Assembly: GCF_002897375.1 (NCBI RefSeq)
Contig: NZ_BFAG01000001.1
Location: 372,001-436,000, forward strand
Origin: Deinococcus aerius
GTDB lineage: Bacteria > Deinococcota > Deinococci > Deinococcales > Deinococcaceae
Reading direction: 5' to 3'
Length of the DNA stretch: 64,000 bases
The position numbers and the translations under genes were made by a program. Positions 48,513 to 64,000 of the stretch are shown here, in pieces. The notes beneath the pieces are model-generated. The model did no database searches and was not told where the DNA came from. It worked only from the letters and a program-made list of their open reading frames with translations. The stretch's first letter is position 1. The number at the start of each line of letters is the position of its first letter.

Positions 48513-49928
48513 ATGACCCGTCCCCCCCTTCCCCCGGTGTCCGGCCCGCGCCCGCTCGGCTCCGAAGCCCCGCGCGCGCGTAAACCCCTGCTGTCGCGGG
48601 TCAGCCCGCCGCAACTCATCGCCCTGACGTTCGCCCTGGGCATCCTGCTGGGCGCGGGACTGCTGTGGCTGCCCGTCACCCACGGCGAGGGCCGCTCCGT
48701 GAACTTCCTGCAGGCCCTCTTCACGGCCACGAGCGCCCTGTGCGTGACCGGATTGAACGTGATCGACCCCAGCCGCGACTTCAACCGGCTGGGGCAGGTC
48801 ATCATCATGCTGCTCATCCAGGTGGGGGGGCTGGGCATCATCACCTTCGGCACGGTCTTCGCGCTCGTCACCCGGCGGCGGGTGAACTACAGCGAGCGCA
48901 TCCGGCTGGCGCAGCAGGTGAGCGCCTTCAGCGCGGGCGACGTGGTGCCGCTGATCCGCAACATCTTCCTGTACACCTTCGTGATCGAGGCCGTGGGTGC
49001 GGCGCTCCTCGCCTTCCGCTTCGTGCCGCTGGAAGGGTGGGGCAGGGGGCTCTTCTACGCGGTCTTCCACTCGGTCAGCGCCTTCAACAACGCGGGCTTC
49101 GCCCTGTACAGCGACAACCTCGTGCGGTTCGTGGGTGATCCCCTGGTCAGCCTGGTGATCGCGTTCCTGATCATCCTGGGCGGCATGGGCTTTCTGGTGC
49201 AGCTCAACGTGGTCGCGCACCTGCTGCACCCCCGGCGCAGCCGACTCCTCGTCCACTCCAAACTGGTGCTCACCATGATGGTGGCGCTGCTGATCATCGG
49301 GACGCTCATGTACCTCGCGTTGGAGTGGAGCAACCCGAGGACGCTGGCCCCCCTTCCCTTCGGGGACAAGTTGCTCGCCAGCTTCTTTCAGGGAGTCGTG
49401 CCGCGCACGGCGGGCTTCAACACCCAGGATTACGGCGCGATGCGTCTGGGGACGATCTTCATCACCATCATCCTGATGTTCATCGGGGCGAACCCCGGCT
49501 CGACGGGCGGCGGGATCAAGACGAGCACCTTCTACGTGATGATGGCCTCGGCCTGGAGCATGGTGCGCGGCCAAGCGGACACCACGCTGTTCTCCCGGCG
49601 CATCGACCGCGAGACGATCCTGCGCGCGATGACAGTCGGCCTGCTGAGCATCGGCCTGGTGAACACCATGTTCATCCTGCTGCTGGTGACGAACAGCCGC
49701 GTGAACATCACCTTCGAGCAGCTCTTTTTCGAGGCGGTGAGCGCCTTCGGGACGGTGGGGCTGAGCATGAACGCCACGCCCCTGCTGAACCCGGAGCAGC
49801 ACCTCGTCCTGATCCTGCTGATGTACCTGGGGCGCATCGGGCCGCTGACCTTTGCCGTGGCCTTTAATTCGCGCACCCAGGGCGACCCGGTGCGCTACCC
49901 CGCCGAAAAGGACATCCTGATCGGCTGA
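48513..49928 (+). CDS. ktrB: Potassium uptake channel subunit KtrB/TrkH
   Basis: A 471-residue four-fold M1-P-M2 potassium transporter. The four filter loops are visible: TSALCVTGLNV, VSAFNNAGFALY, VPRTAGFNTQDYG and VSAFGTVGLSMN. The intramembrane gating segment ANPGSTGGGIKTSTF lies in the third repeat. The protein forms the pore and needs the cytoplasmic RCK ring encoded next. A 35-nt gap separates it from ktrA. Confidence 0.93.
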   Translation: MTRPPLPPVSGPRPLGSEAPRARKPLLSRVSPPQLIALTFALGILLGAGLLWLPVTHGEGRSVNFLQALFTATSALCVTGLNVIDPSRDFNRLGQVIIMLLIQVGGLGIITFGTVFALVTRRRVNYSERIRLAQQVSAFSAGDVVPLIRNIFLYTFVIEAVGAALLAFRFVPLEGWGRGLFYAVFHSVSAFNNAGFALYSDNLVRFVGDPLVSLVIAFLIILGGMGFLVQLNVVAHLLHPRRSRLLVHSKLVLTMMVALLIIGTLMYLALEWSNPRTLAPLPFGDKLLASFFQGVVPRTAGFNTQDYGAMRLGTIFITIILMFIGANPGSTGGGIKTSTFYVMMASAWSMVRGQADTTLFSRRIDRETILRAMTVGLLSIGLVNTMFILLLVTNSRVNITFEQLFFEAVSAFGTVGLSMNATPLLNPEQHLVLILLMYLGRIGPLTFAVAFNSRTQGDPVRYPAEKDILIG

Positions 49929-49963
49929 GCGCCGGGCCTCCCCGCGCTACCCTGCCTGTCAGG

Positions 49964-50623
49964 ATGAAGACCAAGCAATGTCTGGTGATCGGCCTGGGCC
50001 GTTTCGGCACCGCCGTCGCCACCACCCTGTACGAGATGGGCCACGAGGTCGTCGCCATCGACCAGAACGAGGAGAATGTCGAGCGGGTGATGAACCTCGT
50101 CACCCACGCCGCCGTGGCCGACGCCAGCGACGAGCGGGCGCTGAGGAGCATCGGGGCCGCCGACTTCGACGTGGTGGTGGTCGCCATCGGCACCGACGTG
50201 CAGGCGAACATCCTCGCCACCATGAATGCCAAGAGTCTGGGCGCGCCCTATGTGGTCACCAAGGCCATCGACGAGATGGCGCGGCGGGTGCTGGAGCGCA
50301 TCGGCGCGGACCTCGTGATCCGGCCCGAGCACGACATGGGCGTGCGGCTCGCGCGGCAGATCGCCACGCCGAACATCGTGGACACGCTGGACCTGGGGGG
50401 CGACTACGCCATCGTCGAGATCGAGGCGAATGAGCGTTTGCGGGGCACGTTGCGCGACCTGAACCTGACGGGTCGCTTCGGCGTGCAGGTGATCGCCGTC
50501 AGCCGGGCGGGGAAGGTGGAGGTCACCCCCCGCGCCGAGGATGACGTGCGCCCACACGACAAGCTGGTGGTGATCGGGACGGGGCACAGCCTGGACGAGC
50601 TTCGGCGGTATCTGGGGGAGTGA
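49964..50623 (+). CDS. ktrA: Potassium channel regulatory subunit KtrA/TrkA
   Basis: A 219-residue RCK protein: an N-terminal Rossmann fold with [14 protein letters not shown] for ATP/NAD(H) and [15 protein letters not shown], then a C-terminal RCK_C domain ([35 protein letters not shown]). It forms the octameric ring that gates KtrB. The minus-strand frame at 50523-50816 overlaps its end. Confidence 0.93.
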   Translation: MKTKQCLVIGLGRFGTAVATTLYEMGHEVVAIDQNEENVERVMNLVTHAAVADASDERALRSIGAADFDVVVVAIGTDVQANILATMNAKSLGAPYVVTKAIDEMARRVLERIGADLVIRPEHDMGVRLARQIATPNIVDTLDLGGDYAIVEIEANERLRGTLRDLNLTGRFGVQVIAVSRAGKVEVTPRAEDDVRPHDKLVVIGTGHSLDELRRYLGE

Positions 50624-50816
50624 GGGGGAACAGGGCACGCCCCAGATGGCGGCACTTGTTGCCCCCCAGGTGTTCAAAGGCGAGGAGCACAGAACCCGGC
50701 TCCAAGGCCTCCCGGACTTCTGGGACGGTGGGGCCGCTCTCCAGGTGGGTGAGGTTCAGCGCACCCCGTTCCAGATGACCCTCAAAACGAGCCCCGGGAA
50801 GGCTGGGGGCCGACAC
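50523..50816 (-). CDS. Possible 97-aa protein antiparallel to the ktrA end (doubtful)
   Basis: From GTG 50816 the minus strand reads protein-like for the part outside ktrA ([55 protein letters not shown]). The last third overlaps ktrA antisense. No ribosome site or -10 box is clear and no family is recognised. It may be a remnant rather than a gene. Confidence 0.2.
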   Translation of the reverse strand: MSAPSLPGARFEGHLERGALNLTHLESGPTVPEVREALEPGSVLLAFEHLGGNKCRHLGRALFPLTPPDTAEARPGCAPSRSPPACRVGARHPRRGG

Positions 50817-50888
50817 TCCATCGGCGCTTCTCGCCGAAGAAACGACCCTCTTTGCCCCCTCGCTCGCCCGGCCCTCACGTCCCCCCTC

Positions 50889-50894
50889 TACCCT
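50889..50894 (+). promoter_or_regulatory. -10 box of the DUF4127 gene
   Basis: TACCCT lies 6 nt before ATG 50901 (9 nt before the second ATG); leaderless layout. Confidence 0.4.
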
Positions 50895-50900
50895 GCCGGG

Positions 50901-52163
<1,263 letters not shown>

Positions 52164-52342
52164 GACGGGTTCGGGCCGCACCACCAAGCTAGCTACTGGA
52201 GCACTGGACAAAAGAAGATGTGCCCCCTGGGCGCGGCGAAGGGTTTCTACCCGAGCCCGGGAGTGCTTCGCGTCGCTCAACGGGCAAGATTTTTGCGCCC
52301 AGTGCTGTGGACCTCCCGGCAGGCGACGGGAGACGCTGAAGT

Positions 52343-52516
52343 ATGGCCGAGCTTGCCCTGTTCTTCGCCCTGTCTCCAGAGGGCTGGACAGTCCTCGCCC
52401 TGCTTGTCGGCGGTTTGCTGTTCTTGGGCCTGACCTACCTGGTGCCGCGCCGCTTCTGGGGCTGGCTGCTCCTGATCGGCTGCCCGCTCCTCGCCTTCGG
52501 TCCTGTCGCCGCCGCC

Positions 52517-52537
<21 letters not shown>
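52343..52537 (+). CDS. Small membrane protein, 64 aa
   Basis: Two hydrophobic helices ([29 protein letters not shown] and [23 protein letters not shown]) joined by a short basic loop (PRRF). The GGGAG twelve bases upstream could be the ribosome site. Its last 21 nt overlap the end of the convergent EamA gene. No family recognised. Confidence 0.5.
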
Positions 52538-53394
<857 letters not shown>

Positions 53395-53398
<4 letters not shown>

Positions 53399-54150
53399 GA
53401 CCGCCGCCACAGCCGCAGGGTCGCCAGGCTCACCAGCAGCAGCCCCACGCCGCCGACCGCCGCGAGGATGAGGGGGCGGGTGTCGCGCGTCTCCCCCACG
53501 GCGGGAAGCGTGCCCCCCGTGAAGGGCGCCGTGTCCCCCGAGGGCAGCAGCACGTCCACCGGCACGGGGGCGTCCGCCCGGCCCGCCTGGAGAACCGTGG
53601 GGCCGGGCGTGGTGCCCGGGCGCAGCACCCCGTCGGGCGTCAGGGGCGAGTACACGCTGCTCGTCACCCAGTAGGCGTACTCACCCGGTGGAACGGCGGC
53701 GTCGATCACGAGGTCCGTGCCCTCCACCCGCACGGTCGGCGTGGGGAGGGCGGTCAGGGAGGTGGGGCCTTCCCCGTTCGCGGCCACGCGCTCCAGCGTG
53801 CTGCCGAAGCCCGTCACGCGCAGGTGGTAGGTCCACCCGCCGCCCGCCGCGTTCAGCCGCAGGTGATCCAGCCTGCGCTGCCCGCCCTGGGCGCTCCCCA
53901 CGAAGATGTCGGTCACGTTCGCCGAGAAGCCCGAGGAGGCGTTCCAGGGGTTCTCGATCCGGCCCAGCCCCACCCGGAAGCGCATGCCTGACCCCTGCGG
54001 CCCCGCCTCGAAGCGGCGCAGGTCCAGGGCGTCCGCGCTCACGGCGGGCCGGGTGGGCAATACGTACCCGCCGTCCCCCCGCGCGTCCCCGGCAGGATCG
54101 GACAGCGTCAGGAGCGCGGCGGTGAGGAGCGTCAGCACGCGCGCCAGCAT
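53395..54150 (-). CDS. Secreted, membrane-anchored glucodextranase-C/DOMON-like protein
   Basis: A 251-residue protein: signal peptide ([18 protein letters not shown]), then [20 protein letters not shown] and [20 protein letters not shown], the hallmark of the beta-sandwich domain found at the C-terminus of glucodextranases and pullulanases. A C-terminal helix ([22 protein letters not shown]) with a basic end anchors it. The domain usually binds carbohydrate or wall polymers; here it stands alone. Translation is coupled to the EamA gene. Confidence 0.75.
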
Positions 54151-54241
54151 AGAGCAACGGCCCGAGGGGTGAAGTTCTCCTGGCCGAAAGGGGGGTGAGT
54201 TTTCGGAACGTTCGGGGGAATGAAGGCGAGTGGCCCGGCGT

Positions 54242-56415
<2,174 letters not shown>

Positions 56416-56421
56416 GGGGGC

Positions 56422-56427
56422 AGTGTA
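56422..56427 (-). promoter_or_regulatory. -10 box for rapZ-yvcK
   Basis: TACACT on the minus strand lies 6 nt before ATG 56415; leaderless layout. Confidence 0.5.
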
Positions 56428-56546
56428 GCGAAGGGCGAGGCGGGGGGAGAAAGTGGGGCTGCCTCCCGGTGGGGGCAACGTGAGGGGACAAAGCCGGGGA
56501 ACGGTGCCAAAGACACGCTCCCCACCCGATCCCCTCGCAGGTCAAA

Positions 56547-56664
56547 CTAGAGCATCTGACATAAGAATTGTCATGCTGAGCGCCAGCGAAGCATCCAAAA
56601 ACGCCATCTATCAGGCCCTTCGCTGCGCTCAGGGTGACAAGCTTTCTTGTGTCAAATGCTCTAG
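56547..56664. mobile_element. MITE-like element with ~45-bp terminal inverted repeats and CTAG ends
   Basis: The left end reads CTAGAGCATCTGACATAAGA then ATTGTCATGCTGAGCG; the right end, reversed, reads CTAGAGCATTTGACACAAGA then AAGCTTGTCACCCTGAGCG. The arms match over about 45 bp with few mismatches, leaving a core of about 28 bp. The element is 118 bp with no coding capacity. CTAG at both ends could be a duplicated target, as some IS5-group elements produce. It lies in the rapZ-metG spacer. Confidence 0.7.
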
Positions 56665-56705
56665 GAACAAGAGAGACAAAAACCACGCCTGGAACAGCAG
56701 AAAAA

Positions 56706-56855
56706 GCTCCTCCCCCTTGAGGGGGGAGGCTGGGAGGGGGTGAACGGGCTCGCCCTGCGGCGCGGCGTGAATGGGCGACAGGGCATCTTGCCCACGTCTG
56801 CGCCTGCTCCGTCGCCCCCTCACCCCGGCCCTCTCCCACGAGGGGAGAGGGAGAA
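56706..56855. repeat. Second copy of the inverted GC-rich repeat pair
   Basis: The forward unit (56706-56749) holds TCCCCCTTGAGGGGGGAGGC and GGGAGGGGGTGAACGGGC. The reverse unit (56813-56855) holds CCCCCTCACCCCGGCCCTCT and CTCCCACGAGGGGAGAGGGA. Units match the argC-scpA copy almost base for base, but the 63-nt core differs. The rest of the 533-nt spacer between metG and rapZ holds the MITE-like element and no gene. Confidence 0.8.
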
Positions 56856-56948
56856 AAGCTGTGCTTTCATCGCATTTTCTGTCATCAGGGGGCGGCGTGC
56901 ATCACCCACACGGCGCAAGTTCTTCCTGGCAGAGATGCCCTTGCCCGC

Positions 56949-58976
<2,028 letters not shown>

Positions 58977-59040
58977 GCTCGGCCCCCCGCCCGGCCCGTC
59001 CCTCCGAGGAGAAACGCCGGGCAACCGCTCAAAGATACGG

Positions 59041-59089
59041 AAAAAGAGAAACGAAAACGCGGGGCGTCCTCTCCAGGCACCGCCCCGCG
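59041..59089 (-). terminator. Intrinsic terminator in the metG leader (attenuator stem)
   Basis: The minus strand has a perfect all-GC 9-bp stem CGCGGGGCG (59089-59081) / CGCCCCGCG (59066-59058) with a 14-nt loop, followed by TTTTCGTTTCTCTTTTT. It stands 13 nt after the leader-peptide stop and 65 nt before the metG start, so transcripts that end here never reach metG. Confidence 0.85.
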
Positions 59090-59116
59090 AACCCCGATCA
59101 CGTCAGGAGCGCGGGG
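59083..59116 (-). promoter_or_regulatory. Antiterminator pairing in the metG leader
   Basis: Minus-strand CCCCGCG (59116-59110), within leader codons 12-14, can pair with CGCGGGG (59089-59083), which is the 5' arm of the terminator. The two structures exclude each other. A ribosome at the stop codon would cover the first strand and favour termination. Confidence 0.65.
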
Positions 59117-59150
59117 GCATTCGCATCATCACGGTGAAAGTGATGGTCAT
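59103..59150 (-). CDS. Met-rich leader peptide upstream of metG (15 aa)
   Basis: ATG 59150 to TGA 59105-59103 encodes [15 protein letters not shown]. Beside the start, Met codons stand at positions 8, 9 and 11, a strong cluster for 15 residues. The start is 6 nt from a TACACT box, so translation would be leaderless. Within the frame CATCAC-N7-GTGATG forms a small hairpin that could pause RNA polymerase. Stalling at codons 8-11 when Met-tRNA is scarce would leave the antiterminator strand free. The peptide itself is probably not functional. Confidence 0.7.
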   Translation of the reverse strand: MTITFTVMMRMPPRS

Positions 59151-59156
59151 GGCCCC

Positions 59157-59162
59157 AGTGTA
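59157..59162 (-). promoter_or_regulatory. -10 box of the metG leader transcript
   Basis: TACACT on the minus strand lies 6 nt before the leader-peptide ATG. No convincing -35 box was seen. Confidence 0.55.
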
Positions 59163-59301
59163 ACGGTTGGCAAAGCCCGCTGCATCTGGAACCTGGCGTA
59201 GGGCGGGAGTACGGTGAGAGGGTACGGACAGGCAAGGAGACGGAGCCGGCGACAGGGGGCCGTTCGCCGCTGGCCGTCACCTCCGCCGAGAAGGGGGCAA
59301 T

Positions 59302-61701
<2,400 letters not shown>

Positions 61702-61767
61702 GCGCCCCTCCCCGCCTGTCCTGGCCCCTAGAATTCCCGGTGTGATACGGCTTCCGCTCCGTTCCGT

Positions 61768-61792
61768 ACTTTCCGGGAAAGCGCCGGAAAGT
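61768..61792 (+). promoter_or_regulatory. Perfect 9-bp inverted repeat in the ruvA leader (hairpin 1)
   Basis: ACTTTCCGG-N7-CCGGAAAGT. Its right arm is also complementary to the right arm of hairpin 2, so it can form an alternative pairing. If the transcript starts near TACTAT (61813-61818) it would instead be an upstream operator. Confidence 0.6.
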
Positions 61793-61837
61793 TCTCCACT
61801 CCGCAGAACCCGTACTATCTCCTTCTCCCTTCGGTCG

Positions 61838-61869
61838 GGAAATATCCGTGAACAGCTACGGATATTTCC
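61838..61869 (+). promoter_or_regulatory. Perfect 12-bp inverted repeat at the ruvA ribosome site (hairpin 2)
   Basis: GGAAATATCCGT-N8-ACGGATATTTCC, followed by GGAG (the ribosome site) and TTTTT, then the GTG start at 61879. It may act as a terminator-like attenuator or control ribosome access. Confidence 0.75.
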
Positions 61870-61878
61870 GGAGTTTTT

Positions 61879-62472
61879 GTGATTGCCTACCTGAGTGGCG
61901 TGGTGCGCGAGGTACGCGACGCCAGCGCCGTGATCGTCGCCGGGGGCGTGGGCTACGAGGTCTTCTGCCCCGCCTCCACCCTAGGGAAACTGAGCCCGGG
62001 CCAGCCCGCCGAACTCAACACCCGCTTCGTGGTGCGCGAGGATGCCCAACTGCTCTTCGGCTTCAGCGACGCCGACAGCCTGCGCCTCTTCGACCTGCTG
62101 ACGGGCGTGAGCGGTGTGGGGCCGAAGCTGGGGCTGGCCCTGCTCTCCGCGATGCCCGTCAGCGCCATCGCGCAGGGCCTGATCACGGGCGACGTGAAGC
62201 TGCTCTCCAGCGTCTCGGGGGTGGGCAAGAAGACCGCCGAGCGGCTGGTGCTCGAACTCCAGAACAAGGTGCCCGACCACCTCGCTGCGCCGACGACGGG
62301 GGCGAAGGCCGCCCCGGTCAGCAGCACGGCGGGCCGGGACGCCATCGAGGCCCTGCTCGCCCTCGGCTTCCGGGAGGGGCAGGTGCGGAGCGTGGTGGCG
62401 GAGCTGCTCGCCGCCGACCCCGCCCAGAGCGCCGACGCGCTGATCCGCAAGGGTTTGGGGAAGCTCCGCTAG
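61879..62472 (+). CDS. ruvA: Holliday junction DNA helicase subunit RuvA
   Basis: Tetramer that binds four-way junctions and loads RuvB. The 197-residue product starts at GTG 61879 (MIAYLSGVVREV, the OB fold), has LLTGVSGVGPKLGLALLSAM and SSVSGVGKKTAERLVLELQN as the two helix-hairpin-helix units, then a flexible linker and domain III (DAIEALLALGFREGQVRSVV) that contacts RuvB. GGAG five bases before GTG abuts hairpin 2. ltrA begins immediately after its stop; ruvB and ruvC are not adjacent. Confidence 0.96.
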   Translation: MIAYLSGVVREVRDASAVIVAGGVGYEVFCPASTLGKLSPGQPAELNTRFVVREDAQLLFGFSDADSLRLFDLLTGVSGVGPKLGLALLSAMPVSAIAQGLITGDVKLLSSVSGVGKKTAERLVLELQNKVPDHLAAPTTGAKAAPVSSTAGRDAIEALLALGFREGQVRSVVAELLAADPAQSADALIRKGLGKLR

Positions 62473-63717
62473 ATGACGATGACGCACGGCCAGCCCGACA
62501 GTGTGAGCATCGAGGACGGGGTTCAGGACAGCCAGGCACCCTCCCCCCCGCCCACCGACGAGCAGCGGGTCACCTGGCTGGAGCTGTTCTTCGACCTGAT
62601 CTTCGTGGTGGCCTTCGACCAGCTCGCCAAGCGGCTGGGGGACACGCCGAGTGGGGCGAACGTCGGCCTCTTCCTGCTGCTGTTCACGGCGGTGTGGTGG
62701 GCCTGGGCGGGCAACACGACGTTTGCGGCCCGCTACGGCAACGACCGCCGGGTGTACCGCTGGGGCAGCCTGCTGCAACTCGTGACGCTGGGCATCATCG
62801 CGCTGACCGAGCGCGGCGACCTCGACCAGACCGGTCAGGCCTTTGCCCTCGCTTACGGGGCCAACCGCCTCATCCTGGTCGGGATGTACCTCGTGACCCT
62901 GCGGCGCGACCCGGACGCCGCCGTCTTCGCCCGTCCCACCGCCGCCGGGTACGGGCTGGGCGCGCTGATCTGGCTGGGAAGCGCGGGGCTGGGGGGAACG
63001 GCCCAACTCGCCCTGTGGTGCCTGGCCCTCGGGGTGGACCTGCTCACGCCGCTGTTGATCCGCGAACGCCACGGCGCCGCCCTGCCCCACCAGGAACACC
63101 TGCCCGAGCGCGTCGGGCTCCTCCAGATCATCGCGCTGGGCGGGGTCGTCAACGAGGTCGTCACGGGGGGGCGGCAGCGGGACCTGACGTGGGATTCCCT
63201 GGGGGCCGCCCTGTTTGCCATCGCCGCGGCGGTCGCCCTGTGGCGGCTGTACTTCGACCAGGCCCGCGCCCTGCCCGTGGCCCTCGCCCACCGGGTGGGC
63301 CGCGTCAGCGCCTTTCTCGCGTGGCTGTACGGCCACCTGCCCTTCACGGTCAGTGTGGTGATGCTCGGGGTGGGCCTGGGGCACGGGATCGGCGACACCG
63401 ACCCCGCCCACGACGCCGTGAACCGCGCCCTCGTCGTCTGGCCGCTGGCCGGGGCGCTCCTCACCCTGGCCCTGCTGCGCTGGAATGCCCGGCGCCTCAC
63501 CGTGCACCGCGCGCGGCCCGACCGCAGCCTGCTGGCCCTGTCCCTCGGGGCCGCCGCTGCCGGGGGCCTCGCTCTCAGCGGGCTGGGCACCCTGCCCCTG
63601 CACGCCGCCGTCGCCGCCCTGACCCTGGCCCTCGCCCTGATCGTCGCCACCGATCCCCTCACCCGGCGCCTGGGGCAGATCGAGGAGCGGCTGGGCGCGT
63701 CCGGTTCACCGATCTGA
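62473..63717 (+). CDS. ltrA: Low-temperature-requirement A (LtrA) family membrane protein
   Basis: A 414-residue protein with about ten helices after a 30-residue polar start. VTWLELFFDLIFVVAFDQLA is the LtrA signature, followed by FTAVWWAWAGNTTFAARY and ERVGLLQIIALGGVVNEVV, where the family usually has LGES (here LGGVVNEV). LtrA was defined in Listeria growth at low temperature; molecular function is unknown. ATG 62473 directly follows the ruvA stop, so the genes are probably co-transcribed. Confidence 0.85.
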   Translation: MTMTHGQPDSVSIEDGVQDSQAPSPPPTDEQRVTWLELFFDLIFVVAFDQLAKRLGDTPSGANVGLFLLLFTAVWWAWAGNTTFAARYGNDRRVYRWGSLLQLVTLGIIALTERGDLDQTGQAFALAYGANRLILVGMYLVTLRRDPDAAVFARPTAAGYGLGALIWLGSAGLGGTAQLALWCLALGVDLLTPLLIRERHGAALPHQEHLPERVGLLQIIALGGVVNEVVTGGRQRDLTWDSLGAALFAIAAAVALWRLYFDQARALPVALAHRVGRVSAFLAWLYGHLPFTVSVVMLGVGLGHGIGDTDPAHDAVNRALVVWPLAGALLTLALLRWNARRLTVHRARPDRSLLALSLGAAAAGGLALSGLGTLPLHAAVAALTLALALIVATDPLTRRLGQIEERLGASGSPI

Positions 63718-63743
63718 AGCTGGGACGGCTCCCGGAAAGCCCC

Positions 63744-64000
63744 TCAGGCGGAGGCGGGCTGGGCGTTCCCCGGGGCCTCTTTTCCCTGGTCCGCCGGTCC
63801 GGCCGCGACGCCCAGCCACGTCCCCTGACGGACGAGCAGAATCTGGCCCTCGGGGCGGCGCAGGACCAGCAGGTCACCCAGGACGGCGCGGGCCTGTCCC
63901 GGCCAGGCGGCGACGAGGTCGCCCCGGTGGTCGAGCCGCAGGGTGAGGGAGCGGCCCAGGACGCGCAGGGTGAGGGGGTCATCGCCCAGGGCCAGGCTGA
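63744..64000 (-). CDS. Unknown protein, C-terminal part (5' end outside window)
   Basis: The minus strand is open from the window edge to a TGA at 63744-63746. It reads SLALGDDPLTLRVLGRSLTL, then RLDHRGDLVAAWPGQARAVL, GDLLVLRRPEGQILLVRQGT and WLGVAAG, with a polar tail. The piece is beta-rich with strong GC3 and no stop, so coding is likely. No family recognised. It converges with ltrA, 26 nt apart. Confidence 0.55.
   Translation of the reverse strand, partial: SLALGDDPLTLRVLGRSLTLRLDHRGDLVAAWPGQARAVLGDLLVLRRPEGQILLVRQGTWLGVAAGPADQGKEAPGNAQPASA

Overview
The window reads as a chromosomal segment of a Deinococcus-type bacterium. GC content is very high, genes are tightly packed with ATGA/GTGA overlaps, and the marker genes fit: PolX with a PHP domain, GyrB preceded by a motif like the Deinococcus radiation/desiccation operator, RecJ, RuvA, an SLH-domain outer-membrane protein and a BTAD/STAND regulator. 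The genus is an inference from family knowledge; no 16S gene or database search was available. About sixty protein genes, one tRNA-Arg(CCG), several terminators and four clusters of intergenic repeats are visible.

Layout. 0-5 kb: 3' part of mfd, an inverted repeat pair, a DUF559 nuclease gene, a toxin-antitoxin pair, an S10 carboxypeptidase and a frameshifted secreted-protein gene. 5-9.5 kb: a BTAD/STAND/TPR regulator overlapping a secreted S8 protease gene. 9.5-14.3 kb: gyrB with promoter and operator, diverging from a vWA protein. 14.5-20.3 kb: MFS exporter, kynB-kynU, and the converging polX/PHP-phosphatase pair. 20.3-24.7 kb: an orphan permease pair, then argF and argC with a two-gene AbrB module between them. 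24.9-28.9 kb: scpA, trpS, a PpiC/SurA-type foldase and tRNA-Arg. 29-37.5 kb: AraC plus MFS, a SIS protein, membrane proteins, lapA-like plus recJ, and the SLH protein. 38-43.7 kb: purine phosphorylase, enoyl-CoA hydratase, HD phosphohydrolase, VanW and triple-META proteins. 43.7-46 kb is the most decayed stretch: repeats, a metallophosphoesterase gene with an in-frame stop, and a frameshifted glyoxalase-fold gene. 46-56.4 kb: arsB, an RNA methylase, ktrB-ktrA, a DUF4127 protein, EamA and DOMON-like proteins, and yvcK-rapZ. 56.4-64 kb: repeats and a MITE-like element, metG with its leader, glucoamylase, ruvA-ltrA and the 3' end of an unknown gene.

The most interesting find is upstream of metG. 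A 15-codon reading frame, [15 protein letters not shown], carries three clustered internal Met codons. It starts 6 nt after a -10 box and is followed by a GC-rich intrinsic terminator. The codons just after the Met codons are complementary to the 5' arm of that terminator. This is the layout of a trp-type, ribosome-mediated attenuator, here sensing Met-tRNA charging and controlling methionyl-tRNA synthetase. Other notable signals are the operator-like palindrome over the gyrB promoter, two mutually exclusive hairpins before ruvA, a PolX whose polymerase carboxylates appear lost, a GyrB with Ile at a usually acidic TOPRIM position, a MITE-like element bounded by CTAG, and an AbrB-linked unknown gene inside the arginine genes.

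At least sixteen genes have a TANNNT box 5-8 nt before their start codon with no room for a leader, so leaderless transcription is probably the default here. Three broken genes lie in the window, two broken by single-base frameshifts and one by a stop codon. Real decay and assembly error cannot be separated from the sequence alone.
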